DNA from: Limnobaculum parvum | Lineage (GTDB): Bacteria; Pseudomonadota; Gammaproteobacteria; Enterobacterales; Enterobacteriaceae | Length of the DNA: 64,000 bases | Assembly (NCBI RefSeq): GCF_003096015.2 | Contig: NZ_CP029185.2 | Location: forward strand, 3,134,001-3,198,000 | Reading direction: 5' to 3' | Shown: one piece after another, positions 35,630-45,135 of the stretch | Layout: each line of letters begins with the position of its first letter | Position numbering within the stretch: the stretch's first letter is position 1 | Translations under genes and position numbers: made by a program | The notes under the pieces: model-generated | What the model was told of the DNA's origin: nothing | The model's input: only the letters and a program-made list of their open reading frames with translations | The model's database searches: none

Positions 35630-36406
35630 TCACAGTATTTGTAAATCTAGATGAATGTTTTTATCTTCGCCACCGCGCTTAACCGTAATATTCGCTGAAT
35701 CCAACTTAGCCCATTGGTCAATAAGGCTTTTTATTTCTTTATTTTCTGTTACATCCTTGGAGTTTATTTTTACAACTATATCACCCGGATTAAGCCCTGC
35801 TTTTTTAAAAACATCAGAAGCGGATTTAGGTGTAATTTTCAAACCTAACAATTTATCTGATGATTTATACTCAGGACCCAAAATAAAATAGTCACCCAAA
35901 TGGTTTTCAACCAGCCGCTTATCCTTTTCCGGTAACAAATGAGTTGCATCAACGCCTTTAATATAATCAGGATTTTTTAGCTGTACGGTTTCCATATCGC
36001 CTTTATAGCGAATTTGAATGCTATTTTTTTCAATAGTATCAACCCATACATCCTCATAACCCTGTACTTTTTCACCTTCACGATAGCTAACTTGCTTCCC
36101 GGCTTGATTCACCGTTGCCATCGATAGCCCAGGTTTATCACTGTATACGATAGCACTAATATCCAGTACTAAAGGGGACTTTTTATCCGCACCTGGCGCG
36201 GCTTTTTGCGGTGCATTAAACAAGGCCAGCGTCACAGGCTTAATCTCTTCCTCTTTTTTCTTTTTATGTGATGAGTGTTTTATATCACTACTTAACGTAT
36301 AGTCTTTATGACTATCATAAGTGTTGTAAGCATGAAAGGCGCCAATACCAAACACCCCAAAAATCAGTGCCGGAACGGTGTATTTATTAATGATATTAAT
36401 CTGCAT
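35630..36406 (-). CDS. gspC: T2SS inner-membrane coupling protein GspC
   Basis: A bitopic protein linking the inner platform to the secretin. One membrane segment (about 10-26), then a Lys/Glu-rich linker, the HR domain (VLDISAIVYSDKPGLSMATVN) and a C-terminal PDZ domain (about 170-258: SASDVFKKAGLNPGDIVVKIN). The product is 258 residues. First gene of gspC-O, divergent from gspAB across about 660 bp. Confidence 0.93.
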   Translation of the reverse strand: MQINIINKYTVPALIFGVFGIGAFHAYNTYDSHKDYTLSSDIKHSSHKKKKEEEIKPVTLALFNAPQKAAPGADKKSPLVLDISAIVYSDKPGLSMATVNQAGKQVSYREGEKVQGYEDVWVDTIEKNSIQIRYKGDMETVQLKNPDYIKGVDATHLLPEKDKRLVENHLGDYFILGPEYKSSDKLLGLKITPKSASDVFKKAGLNPGDIVVKINSKDVTENKEIKSLIDQWAKLDSANITVKRGGEDKNIHLDLQIL

Positions 36407-37066
36407 AATTCAAATACCTTATAGATAAAATAGAGACAATAAGCTACCCCCCTGAATATCAGGGAAATAATTAACGTATTCTCACACTTATTGGATTGCG
36501 CGTATTTTCTCTATAATCACTGGCTGAATCCACACGTTTCTTATCCTAAAAAAGACGGGTACTTTTGATGACCAATAGCAACCTTTAAAACTTTACGCTT
36601 CGATGACTAGCCCAAAAGAAAATAATTTTATTTATTCCATCGAGAAAATTTATTGATAATCGCAATAAAAACCACCCAATTAGACAAAATAAAACAATAG
36701 GTTGCCTCTATCAATGCATAGATAAAAATCACAAAAAAGTGAAGAGATAGGCTAATTATTCATTCTTACATCTGTAAAACGGCTTTGTTTTCACCTGTTT
36801 TTAGCACGAAAAAAATGTGCTTTCTTGACAGGGTGAAAGTCGAGAACTATAAATTCATTATCACAATGATAATCTTATAATTAAGTCAATGAGTTGTTCG
36901 CCTTGAATTAAATAATTTTTTGCCAAAAAGGTCAGCAATATTGGTTTATAGCTAACATATTTTCACCACCAATCACAAAAATAAGCATCAGATTGATTTA
37001 AATGAAGAAGTGACTATTCGAATAAAATACACAACGGTGTCAATAGAGTAAAGGGTGATAATAATT
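36407..37066. promoter_or_regulatory. Divergent gspC / gspA regulatory region
   Basis: About 660 bp of strongly AT-rich DNA between divergent operons. It must hold both promoters. A short IR (ATTATCACAATGATAAT, about 36857-36873) and several A/T tracts are visible but I cannot assign a binding protein. In E. coli the equivalent region is silenced by H-NS. Confidence 0.45.
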
Positions 37067-38599
37067 ATGTACTTAGAACATTTTAAATTTGGCAGTGAGC
37101 CCTTTAGAAATACTATTTTTCATAACAATCGATTTTTTCTTGAATACTTTCATAGCATCTACTTACTCATTTCCCACGCCTGTAATAAAAAAGGCGTGAT
37201 TGGGTTCTATTCACAAGATGAAAATAGCCTAAATGATGTTATTAAAAGAATTGCTGCTGAATATCATGGTCATAGTTTAACAATCAATGCTTCACCCTCT
37301 TTGTCAAAAAAAGAGTTAGTGAAAAAGCTGGAAAACATTGAGGCCAATCATCAGTTGGTAAATCATGGGTTCATCACCACTAATTCACAACTACTTATCA
37401 TCACGTCCGCACAATGTATGGCTGAAGGATGCTGGGATATATTAAAGAAGCGCCTTGCCCAAGCTGAAGAACAAAACGCGTCACTCACTATTCTACTGTG
37501 CGGTTCGGATAAGCTAGGTCGTTTGTTACCCAAAACTTTTCAGTCATGGCTACACACCAATCTGAACTTTCGTATGCCAAGCATACGCGAGTACCCTGAA
37601 TATTTTGAACATCAGTTAGCTTGGAATGACGGCAATCCTGCACTGTTTAGCCCTCAACAGATACGTTGGATTTATCGGGCAGCGAAAGGAAAGCTTTCGC
37701 TGATTAACCGAATTGCTCATTATGCGCTGCTGGGAGCCTATGCCGAGCGAAGCGAAGTTATCACTCAACACCATCTAAAGATGGCCACCAAAGAGATCAC
37801 GGGTTCCTGTCGGACAACGCCAACCGAATTATCCATTGCCTTGGCTTCCGTGGTTGTTTGTCTGGCCTTAGGTTGGGCTATGTTACCGGTTATCTCTCCA
37901 CATTTACCGCATCCTACGGCCTGGAATCCGCCGGAGCCCGATCCCATCGCGCTCCCGGAACCGAAAGCCGAACCCGCCGTTGATCTGGAAATCGGCAACC
38001 AAATCACCGCAATGCGGCAAATGTACAAAATATGGGGCTACGACGTTTCTAATGATGATGCATTCTGTGAGGAAGCTGGCAGAGCCAACTTGCAGTGCAA
38101 AAAAGGCCAAGCTACGCTGGAAGAGATGGAGAAGATTGGCTACCCCTGGGTAGCAGAAGTGAAAGTTGACGATAATATTGGCTATGTCAACGTAGTTAGG
38201 GTTGGCAAGACTGATATCGACCTGCTGGTTAATAACCGTACTTGGCAAGCCAGCCGCAGTTGGTTTGAACAAAAAAGTACCGGACAATACATTATGTTCT
38301 ATCGGTTAACGCCGCTAGGCCGGGATAAAATTGATGCGGTTAGCAGCAGCAGCGAAATTGCTTGGCTGGACAAAATGTTAAGCCGCACATTGCTCAAACC
38401 TAAGAGCAAAAAGAATACTTGGTCTCCCGATCTGATGGAAAGCGTCAAACAATTCCAGAAGAATGAGGGTTTAAAAGATGACGGGCGGGTTGGCTCAGAA
38501 ACACTGATGAAATTAGCACTGGCCTCCGGTGATTCACCGAAGTTAATAAAAGATCAAAATATACCGGACGTGTCGGTAATTAAGCAAAGGATACAGTAA
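37067..38599 (+). CDS. gspA: GspA/ExeA-like protein with degenerate ATPase domain and peptidoglycan-binding domain
   Basis: GspA and GspB normally use ATP and peptidoglycan binding to help assemble the secretin. The ATG at 37067 is chosen (AAGGG upstream) and gives about 511 residues. The N-terminal AAA-like domain (about 1-240) lines up with E. coli GspA, but the P-loop is missing: where E. coli has GEAGSGKT this protein has FYSQDENSLND, and the Walker B position reads LLIITSAQC with no acidic residue. One membrane segment follows (about 258-278), then a periplasmic domain (GNQITAMRQMYKIWGYDV) and a C-terminal PG_binding_1 domain (LMESVKQFQKNEGLKDDGRVGSETL, about 455-490). It is probably a structural protein that no longer binds ATP. 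Confidence 0.85.
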   Translation: MYLEHFKFGSEPFRNTIFHNNRFFLEYFHSIYLLISHACNKKGVIGFYSQDENSLNDVIKRIAAEYHGHSLTINASPSLSKKELVKKLENIEANHQLVNHGFITTNSQLLIITSAQCMAEGCWDILKKRLAQAEEQNASLTILLCGSDKLGRLLPKTFQSWLHTNLNFRMPSIREYPEYFEHQLAWNDGNPALFSPQQIRWIYRAAKGKLSLINRIAHYALLGAYAERSEVITQHHLKMATKEITGSCRTTPTELSIALASVVVCLALGWAMLPVISPHLPHPTAWNPPEPDPIALPEPKAEPAVDLEIGNQITAMRQMYKIWGYDVSNDDAFCEEAGRANLQCKKGQATLEEMEKIGYPWVAEVKVDDNIGYVNVVRVGKTDIDLLVNNRTWQASRSWFEQKSTGQYIMFYRLTPLGRDKIDAVSSSSEIAWLDKMLSRTLLKPKSKKNTWSPDLMESVKQFQKNEGLKDDGRVGSETLMKLALASGDSPKLIKDQNIPDVSVIKQRIQ

Positions 38600-38601
38600 C
38601 T

Positions 38602-39171
38602 ATGTCCGCTATCTCCCTTACTGCTTATCGCAATCAGCGTACTCAAAACAGTCAACGAACCAATGACCGGGTGCGTATCACCGCGGCACCGCTAAGTCAC
38701 TTTCGGTTAGGTTTGTATACCATTGCGGGTGTAATCGCTGCATCACTGCTTGTAGTTGCTGGCACCTTTGGTCATATGTACTGGCAATATCTCTACCCTA
38801 AACCGGTACAAATGCAGGCATCAATCCCTACACCTGAAGTCCCAAAAACACAGCCTGAAATATTCCTTTCCGATATGCACTATATTTACACCACCAAACC
38901 ATTACCTCAGCCACAGGCACCATCCCCGTTAACGACAATGGACAACCTCAGCCAACCGCTGGTGGATCGCGATGTAATCAGAGGCGAGCCTGAAGGTGAT
39001 ATTCCGCTAGCACCAATGAGCAATAAGCTCCGACCGCCAGCCAGTGATGACAATGGTGAAAGTGAAGCGACCAGAAATCTACGGGAACGACTGGCACAAG
39101 CGCTGCAGGAACAAAGCCGAGAATATAATTCGGATCTTCCACAGGTCACCACTGAACCACAGAAAAAATAG
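38602..39171 (+). CDS. gspB: T2SS assembly protein GspB
   Basis: A 189-residue bitopic partner of GspA, 2 bp downstream of it. One membrane segment (about 36-58, LGLYTIAGVIAASLLVVAGTF) leads to a periplasmic Pro-rich region with the conserved EIFLSDMHYIYTT and the GspB-type ending (LVDRDVIRGEPEGDIPLAPMS). It is longer than E. coli GspB (139). The tail is polar and probably disordered. Confidence 0.85.
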   Translation: MSAISLTAYRNQRTQNSQRTNDRVRITAAPLSHFRLGLYTIAGVIAASLLVVAGTFGHMYWQYLYPKPVQMQASIPTPEVPKTQPEIFLSDMHYIYTTKPLPQPQAPSPLTTMDNLSQPLVDRDVIRGEPEGDIPLAPMSNKLRPPASDDNGESEATRNLRERLAQALQEQSREYNSDLPQVTTEPQKK

Positions 39172-39266
39172 ATTAGCGGAGTTTTCAGCAGTAATTTGTC
39201 AGGCTCAGAGGATATCTCTGAATTGAGACTGCTGATAAACCAAATAAATCAGCACCAATGAATATT

Positions 39267-39311
39267 CCGACCGTAAAACAATGTGCTTATATTTGCACGG
39301 TAAACGGTCGG
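39267..39311. repeat. Nested hairpin between gspB and mtgA
   Basis: The outer arms CCGACCGT / ACGGTCGG (8 bp) enclose an inner GTGC / GCAC stem. It lies between two convergent genes and is a candidate shared transcription end, although no T run follows. Confidence 0.5.
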
Positions 39312-39341
39312 TACTCAGCTATGGAGCGCGCTGGGCCCACA

Positions 39342-40058
39342 TTACCAGTCCAGCGTTCCCATTCCCAACTGCCTCATTTGGCGTAATATCCAGTTTTGCC
39401 GCTGAATCACATAGCCAGAAGGTTTATTTGCTTTAAAACGTATGGGATTAGGCAAAACGGCAGCCAGCCTTGCCGATTCGGAAGGGGTCAGATTTTTGGC
39501 CGATTTACCAAAGTAACGTTGTGCCGCTTCTTCAACGCCAAAGACGCCCTCACCAAACTCGGCGACGTTCAGATAAACTGTCAGGATACGGCGTTTAGTC
39601 CACGCCAGTTCCATGCCAACGGTCAATCCAGCTTCTAGCCCTTTACGTAACCAACTGCGACCATTCCATAAGAACAGATTTTTAGCCGTTTGCTGAGAAA
39701 TGGTTGAAGCGCCGCGAATGCGGTTAGGTTTACGTTCATTATGGCTAAATGCTGAAGCGATGGCATTCATATCAAAGCCCCAGTGATTAGGAAACTTTTG
39801 ATCTTCCGAAGCAATCACCGCCAGCGCCATATGGGGAGAGATATCATCCATCGATACCCACGTTTGATGAGCTACATAGGAGAAATTACCCGTCAGCCAA
39901 GCGCCCAGTTGCTTCTCTACCATTACAGCCGAAAATGGCACCGGTAAAAAAGCAAAGATAATGATCCCCGCCCCCCACATCAGTAAAACAGCCTTAACGC
40001 ATCGTTTTAACCAAAACAGCGGGCGCCCCATCATTTTTGAAGGGGCGGATTTCTTCAT
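39342..40058 (-). CDS. mtgA: Monofunctional biosynthetic peptidoglycan transglycosylase
   Basis: A 238-residue inner-membrane GT51 glycosyltransferase that polymerises lipid II. One N-terminal membrane anchor (about 20-40) precedes the GT51 domain with the catalytic motif ASEDQKFPNHWGFD, RGASTISQQTAKNLFLW, RKGLEAGLTVGME and KRRILTVYLNVAEFGEGVFG. It overlaps elbB by 4 bp. Confidence 0.96.
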   Translation of the reverse strand: MKKSAPSKMMGRPLFWLKRCVKAVLLMWGAGIIIFAFLPVPFSAVMVEKQLGAWLTGNFSYVAHQTWVSMDDISPHMALAVIASEDQKFPNHWGFDMNAIASAFSHNERKPNRIRGASTISQQTAKNLFLWNGRSWLRKGLEAGLTVGMELAWTKRRILTVYLNVAEFGEGVFGVEEAAQRYFGKSAKNLTPSESARLAAVLPNPIRFKANKPSGYVIQRQNWILRQMRQLGMGTLDW

Positions 40059-40711
40059 GCGCTCAACACCAACACTCGGGCCACCAACTTTTCGATCCCC
40101 AGAGCGGCTTCACTGATACGCTGTGCCAGCATATAGGCGGGTGTAGTGACCACTTTTTGTTCTTCATCCACCACGATATCATCAACCGGGCAAGTAATGT
40201 GTTCACCGCCCATAGCATCTACCACTTCTGCGGTATCAATGTCGTTACCGATGGTCAACCTAACCGGGACGCCCAGCATTTTTGGTAACAATACCGGAGC
40301 AATACAAATAAATCCCATTGGCTTACCCGCTTTATGCATCGCTTTAACTAGGCGGGTCAGGTCTTGATTGATTTCACATTCAGCACCACGAGAGGCAAAG
40401 TTACTCAGGTTTTTTGCTGCACCAAAACCACCCGGTACAATCAGTGCATCAAACAGCGCGGCATCAGCCTGAGACAACGGCTGAACTTTACCTCTGGCAA
40501 TACGTGCAGATTCAGTTAGCACATTGCGGCTCTCGGTGGCTGGTTTCCCCGTAAAATGGTTGATGACATCGGACTGAGGCTGGTCGGGAGCAAAACAGGT
40601 CACCTCAGCATCGGCACGATCTAATGCTAATAGGGTTAATACTGACTCATTGATTTCTGCCCCATCTAAAAAACCGCATCCACTTAATACAACGGCAACC
40701 CGTTTCATCAA
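40055..40711 (-). CDS. elbB: DJ-1/PfpI-like glyoxalase ElbB
   Basis: A 218-residue protein of the DJ-1/PfpI superfamily. DALIVPGGFGAAKNLSNFA and the nucleophile-elbow region KPMGFICIAPVLLPK with its cysteine match E. coli ElbB, linked to isoprenoid metabolism and having glyoxalase activity. GGGAGAAG precedes the ATG. It lies between arcB and mtgA as in E. coli. Confidence 0.95.
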   Translation of the reverse strand: MMKRVAVVLSGCGFLDGAEINESVLTLLALDRADAEVTCFAPDQPQSDVINHFTGKPATESRNVLTESARIARGKVQPLSQADAALFDALIVPGGFGAAKNLSNFASRGAECEINQDLTRLVKAMHKAGKPMGFICIAPVLLPKMLGVPVRLTIGNDIDTAEVVDAMGGEHITCPVDDIVVDEEQKVVTTPAYMLAQRISEAALGIEKLVARVLVLSA

Positions 40712-40761
40712 TCACTTCTCCCATTAAACTGATCTGGTTATTAATTTACCGATTATCGGAG

Positions 40762-40809
40762 CTACATTCGGGACTACATTTGGCACGACATTCCGTACTA
40801 CAAATTTAC
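40762..40809. repeat. Four imperfect 12-bp tandem repeats between elbB and arcB
   Basis: Successive 12-mers CTACATTCGGGA, CTACATTTGGCA, CGACATTCCGTA and CTACAAATTTAC share the frame CTACATT-N5. The array lies upstream of elbB and downstream of arcB (both minus strand) in a 169-bp spacer. Confidence 0.7.
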
Positions 40810-40829
40810 CTGTAGCCATAAGCAACAAC

Positions 40830-40854
40830 GCGGCAAACCTTTCGGTTTCGCCGC
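40830..40854 (-). terminator. Hairpin after arcB
   Basis: GCGGCAAACC / GGTTT-C-GCCGC forms a 10-bp stem with one bulged base and a short loop, 27 bp after the arcB stop. The U-tract is weak on the minus strand. Confidence 0.5.
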
Positions 40855-40880
40855 ATTAAAATCATTTATATTGAAACCTG

Positions 40881-43211
40881 TTAGCGTTTTTCCTGGGCCT
40901 CAACCCAAGTGCGTAATACCTGAACATCATTACGCCATTCCAGCTTCAGTTCATCAATCCACTCTTCCACGTTATCCCACCATGCTGGCAACGTTGGCGT
41001 TTGAATTTGGCGCGCTAATTGTTGAAGATGTTTCAACCCAACGGATCCCGAAGCCCCTTTAATTTTGTGTGCTTCTTCGGCGATACCTTTTTCATCTTTA
41101 GCCGTCATATTAGACTCAAGCACTGCCAAATAGCCCGGCATCACTTGTTCATACATAGTCAAACCATCAAGAATAAGCTGTGGGCCAACTAACTCCATAT
41201 ACTGCTCTAACATGGTTAAATCGAGTATAGACTCATTGGGCTTCATCGCACCTTGCTCCTGTAGTTTAGGTAACATTTTTAGTTGAGCACTTCCGATTTT
41301 TTTGATGACTACCATTAACTCCGGCACCGAAAGCGGTTTACTGAGTACATCATCCATCCCTGAGTTCAGATATTCTTGTTTATCCTTTAACACGTTTGCG
41401 GTTAGCGCCACTAACGGTGGGAACTCTTCGGGCGCATAGTTCTTTCTGATCTGCTGGGCAATATCAAAACCGGTCATATCCGGCAATTGGATATCCAACA
41501 ACAGCAAATCGAACTCTCCTGGTTTAAACTTCTCCAGCGCTTCCGTACCTGTCATCGCAACACTAACAGTATGCCCAAGTTTTTCCAACACTGAACGGGC
41601 AACAATCACATTCAGCTCAATATCTTCTACCAATAATACCCTTAAAGAAGCTGAAGGTAACTCTTCTTTCTGTGGCGTCTCTTTTTCTACTGCCGATGCG
41701 TTAATAAATACAGTAAAGACAGTGCCTCTTCCCACTTCACTCCTGACAAAGATATCGCCCCCCATCGCCTGAGCCAGACGCAGAGATACCGCCAATCCAA
41801 TCCCCGTACCGGTCGCCGGGCGACCACCGTGTTTGCTAGCGACTTGATAATACATGGCAAAAATCTTATCGATCTCTTCTTGTGGAATACCGATACCGGA
41901 ATCTTCCACTTCAAAATAGAAGTGATTCTCCCCTTCACGACGCGCCCGTACAATAACTCCGCCCTGAGAGGTAAACTTCACCGCATTACCAATCAGGTTC
42001 CACAGAATCTGTCTCAGGCGGGTTCCATCCGTTATGATAAAGGCGGGTAGGTTATCGCCATATTCCAGCGTAAAACTCAGGCCTTTCGGCTCAACCAGCA
42101 GCCCAGACAGGTTTTCTAAATCAGAAAGGAAATTCAACAAATCCAACGGGGCCATTTCCAACTGGGTTTTACGCCGCTCAATTTTATCCAACTCGATAAC
42201 GTCGTTAAAGATATACCCCAGCGTGGTAGCGCTAACATAGATGGTACGTAAGTATTTCAGTTGCTCGGCGTTTAACTCGGTATCCAGCAGAATACGGCTA
42301 AGTCCGACAATGCCATTTAACGGCGTTCTCAATTCATGGCTGATGGTAGAAATGAAGGTTGTTTTATCCCGACTCGCTTTTTCTAATGCATCCTGATAAC
42401 GCTTGCGCTCCGTGATATCCCGACCAAACCCCATCAGGCCATGACGTTTACCGTCTAATGCATAGAAAGGAACTTTACGCACTTCAAAGCATGCCTTGCG
42501 ACCATCCGGATAAACCAACCACTGCTCATAAGTCAGAGAAACATTATGGCGAAACACTTTATCATCTGTTTCGATGACTTTTTCTGCCACTTCACTGTTA
42601 TAAATATCTCCCGGGCTCAAACCAATTAACTGTTTCTCACTGCGGCCGGTCAGTAATTCCATTGCCCGATTACAGCCGGAAAAACGGCCTTCTTCATCTC
42701 GGTAATACACTAGGTCAGGAGACGAATCTAAAAACGAGCGCAAGAATACTGACTGCTGCTCATACTCAATCTGTGCCTGCTGTCGCTGGGCGATCTCGAT
42801 TTGTAACTCCTCTATCGCCCGCTCTCTGGCCTCTTCCGCCTTTATCCGCTCGCCAATTTCCTGATTCAGACGCTCGATATTATTCTGTAGTTTATGATTG
42901 AGTTCTAAATCGCGCGCGCGCATATCTTCCAGCGTTTCAACCAGTTTAGCTAAACGCTGACGAGAGTCTTCCAGTTGTTCAACGACGATTGAGAGAAAAT
43001 AGACGGCCCAAGGAGTAACTAGCAAACCGAAGAAAATAGAGCGAATAATATCAATGCGTTCTATTTCACCATGCAGCGCTGCGGTTACCGAGATCTGCAC
43101 GGTAAAAGCCAGAACAATAATGATCGACGCTAAAAGAAGAGAGAAGCGTATCAGGCCTAACTTCACCATGACATCAACGTAATACTGGGCTAATTTCCGC
43201 AGTTGCTTCAT
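40881..43211 (-). CDS. arcB: Aerobic respiration control sensor kinase ArcB
   Basis: A tripartite hybrid sensor kinase that reads the quinone redox state and phosphorylates ArcA. The ATG at 43211 (after GGGAG) gives 776 residues, against 778 in E. coli. Two membrane segments (about 20-80), a coiled coil (about 90-155) and a PAS domain (about 155-265) are followed by the H-box ISHELRTPLNG with His292, exactly the E. coli number. Then come the ATP-binding domain (GTGIGLAV), the receiver LLLLDIQLPD with Asp573, and the HPt domain EEAHKIKGASGS with His715. All phosphorelay residues are intact. Confidence 0.97.
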   Translation of the reverse strand: MKQLRKLAQYYVDVMVKLGLIRFSLLLASIIIVLAFTVQISVTAALHGEIERIDIIRSIFFGLLVTPWAVYFLSIVVEQLEDSRQRLAKLVETLEDMRARDLELNHKLQNNIERLNQEIGERIKAEEARERAIEELQIEIAQRQQAQIEYEQQSVFLRSFLDSSPDLVYYRDEEGRFSGCNRAMELLTGRSEKQLIGLSPGDIYNSEVAEKVIETDDKVFRHNVSLTYEQWLVYPDGRKACFEVRKVPFYALDGKRHGLMGFGRDITERKRYQDALEKASRDKTTFISTISHELRTPLNGIVGLSRILLDTELNAEQLKYLRTIYVSATTLGYIFNDVIELDKIERRKTQLEMAPLDLLNFLSDLENLSGLLVEPKGLSFTLEYGDNLPAFIITDGTRLRQILWNLIGNAVKFTSQGGVIVRARREGENHFYFEVEDSGIGIPQEEIDKIFAMYYQVASKHGGRPATGTGIGLAVSLRLAQAMGGDIFVRSEVGRGTVFTVFINASAVEKETPQKEELPSASLRVLLVEDIELNVIVARSVLEKLGHTVSVAMTGTEALEKFKPGEFDLLLLDIQLPDMTGFDIAQQIRKNYAPEEFPPLVALTANVLKDKQEYLNSGMDDVLSKPLSVPELMVVIKKIGSAQLKMLPKLQEQGAMKPNESILDLTMLEQYMELVGPQLILDGLTMYEQVMPGYLAVLESNMTAKDEKGIAEEAHKIKGASGSVGLKHLQQLARQIQTPTLPAWWDNVEEWIDELKLEWRNDVQVLRTWVEAQEKR

Positions 43212-43554
43212 TGTGACTCCCAAGATTTTTTTATCACCGAAATCATACCGTAAACCGGGGATAAATAGCGAAAAATGCAGTTAAATCAAATAATGCATTA
43301 ATTTCATATTGATAACAAAGTTAATCGGAAAGAGACACCGCTGACAAACTTAATCAACCAGCAACGGCACATATTCCAGCCGGGCACACGAGTAATATAG
43401 GTATTTGGCTTTTACGGTCGGAATGTCCGCTAAAATTAAAATAGACGATGTTATCTGCAACGCATCAGTACCAAGCAAGTATCATGAATAAACATTTAAA
43501 GCATATGCCATAACACTCGACATCAACATAAAACTTTACCGGGCGACTCCGTCG
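43212..43554. other. Spacer between yhcC and arcB
   Basis: About 340 bp holding the arcB promoter. There is no open frame of note and no RNA recognised. Confidence 0.4.
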
Positions 43555-44481
43555 CTAGCCGCGAGGAATAAAGCGTTGCCCCAGGGCCGACCCCTGATTC
43601 CCCATTTCAATCAGATATTTCTCAATCGCATTCATCGCCATCCAGCGACTTTCGCACCACAGCGGCGCTAACAGGGTCGGACGCCGCGCCGTAGCTGAAA
43701 TCCGGTGATAAATAATATCGACCGGCGTATGGCGGATCATTTCACCGGCCCGCTGTACGTATTCATCTTGTTCCAGCGCCGTCAGACGATCGGCTTGCCA
43801 TGCTTTTGCCATAGTGCTACCAGCGACAATATGCAAAGGATGCAGCTTTAAACCATCGGTACCCGTTTCCGCCACTCTGGCAACCGTCTCTAAATTGTCA
43901 TTCATTCTTTCACCCGGCAATCCAGCAATCAGGTGAGTACACACTTTGATTCCTCGACGCCGGGCAGCGATAGCCGTTGCCTGATAACAGGCAAAATCAT
44001 GACCACGATTAATTTTTTTCAAGGTTTTATCATGAGCACTTTGTAGCCCTAACTCCAGCCACACCTCATACCCTTGATGATAATAGCCTGACAGCAAATC
44101 CAATACTGGCTCAGATACGCAGTCAGGGCGAGTGCCAACGCAGATACCAACAATATCCGCCTGTGACAGCGCTTGTTGATACATATCACGCAACAGACAA
44201 ATCTCTGCATAGGTACTGGTGTAGGCCTGAAAATAGGCCAGATAACGGTTAGCACGGTTTGCCTTCTTGGCCTGACGTGCCAACTGTTCTGCAATACTCT
44301 GATGTTGTTGCGCCTCATCAGAAAACGAAGCGACATTACAGAAAGTACATCCTCCTCTGCCCACCGTCCCGTCACGGTTAGGACAACTGAACCCGCCATG
44401 CAGCGTCAGCTTATGAATTTTTTCGCCATAGCGTTGCTGTAAGTCAGCGCCAAACATATTGATATGTCGATTCAGTTGCAT
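43555..44481 (-). CDS. yhcC: Radical SAM protein YhcC (TIGR01212 family)
   Basis: A 308-residue radical SAM enzyme of unknown reaction. The cluster-binding motif is CPNRDGTVGRGGCTFC, a longer first gap than the classic CxxxCxxC, as usual for this family. GICVGTRPDCVSEPVLDLL, WLELGLQSAHDKTLKKINRGH and VCTHLIAGLPGE are diagnostic. It is divergent from gltB, as in E. coli. Confidence 0.94.
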   Translation of the reverse strand: MQLNRHINMFGADLQQRYGEKIHKLTLHGGFSCPNRDGTVGRGGCTFCNVASFSDEAQQHQSIAEQLARQAKKANRANRYLAYFQAYTSTYAEICLLRDMYQQALSQADIVGICVGTRPDCVSEPVLDLLSGYYHQGYEVWLELGLQSAHDKTLKKINRGHDFACYQATAIAARRRGIKVCTHLIAGLPGERMNDNLETVARVAETGTDGLKLHPLHIVAGSTMAKAWQADRLTALEQDEYVQRAGEMIRHTPVDIIYHRISATARRPTLLAPLWCESRWMAMNAIEKYLIEMGNQGSALGQRFIPRG

Positions 44482-45014
44482 GATTAATCACATGTTTTAG
44501 AAGGATATTCATTATTCTCCCGAGAGAGAAAAGGCCACCAGCCTACGCTGAATTCTCTCGTAACGAGGTGATAAAGATCAAATCAGTTAAGCCATGCGCA
44601 GTGAATTAATACCGATATAAGCCAAAATGAAGAACGTCAGCATTTTATAATTTCTTTTTATACTGATACTCAACCAGCCAGTAACATAAACTCAACAAAC
44701 AACGCAATTAAATACTAAAGATAATTTAAAAACCGACATATAGCACCAGAATATAGAGTATCAGGAGATGATGAACATAATGACGACCCTATAGCACAGT
44801 GACTTAGCTCACATTTTATTGTTACTGAAAAACAAAACCTTTATCTCAAATAGGTTATAAATTTATTTAAATTCAATATGATAAAAGGAAAAACATACAA
44901 TAGTGCGTTGTACGCTGCATATTTGACCTGAATTCTCGTTGTATATTAAGTTGGTTAAGCGCCATTCTTAAGGGTCTAAGGAATAGATTCTGCTATCCAA
45001 ATAACAGTGGCGTT

Positions 45015-45052
45015 ATGTATGCAGAGCGTTACCCATAGCGCTGACCATACAT
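45015..45052 (+). promoter_or_regulatory. Two-tier hairpin in the gltB leader
   Basis: ATGTATG / CATACAT (7 bp) encloses AGCG / CGCT across small internal loops. It lies 150-187 bp before the gltB ATG. Confidence 0.5.
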
Positions 45053-45091
45053 CCCTCTCTGGACTGGAAAAATATAATTAACGGATATAGC

Positions 45092-45135
45092 AGATAGCGT
45101 GGTTATTAACACGAGTAGAAGAGTGCCCGCTATCT
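45092..45135 (+). promoter_or_regulatory. Second gltB leader hairpin with a competing fold
   Basis: AGATAGCG / CGCTATCT (8 bp) can form across 28 nt. A shorter hairpin, CGTG / CACG (45098-45101 with 45110-45113), uses part of the same left arm, so the two folds exclude each other. Confidence 0.5.
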
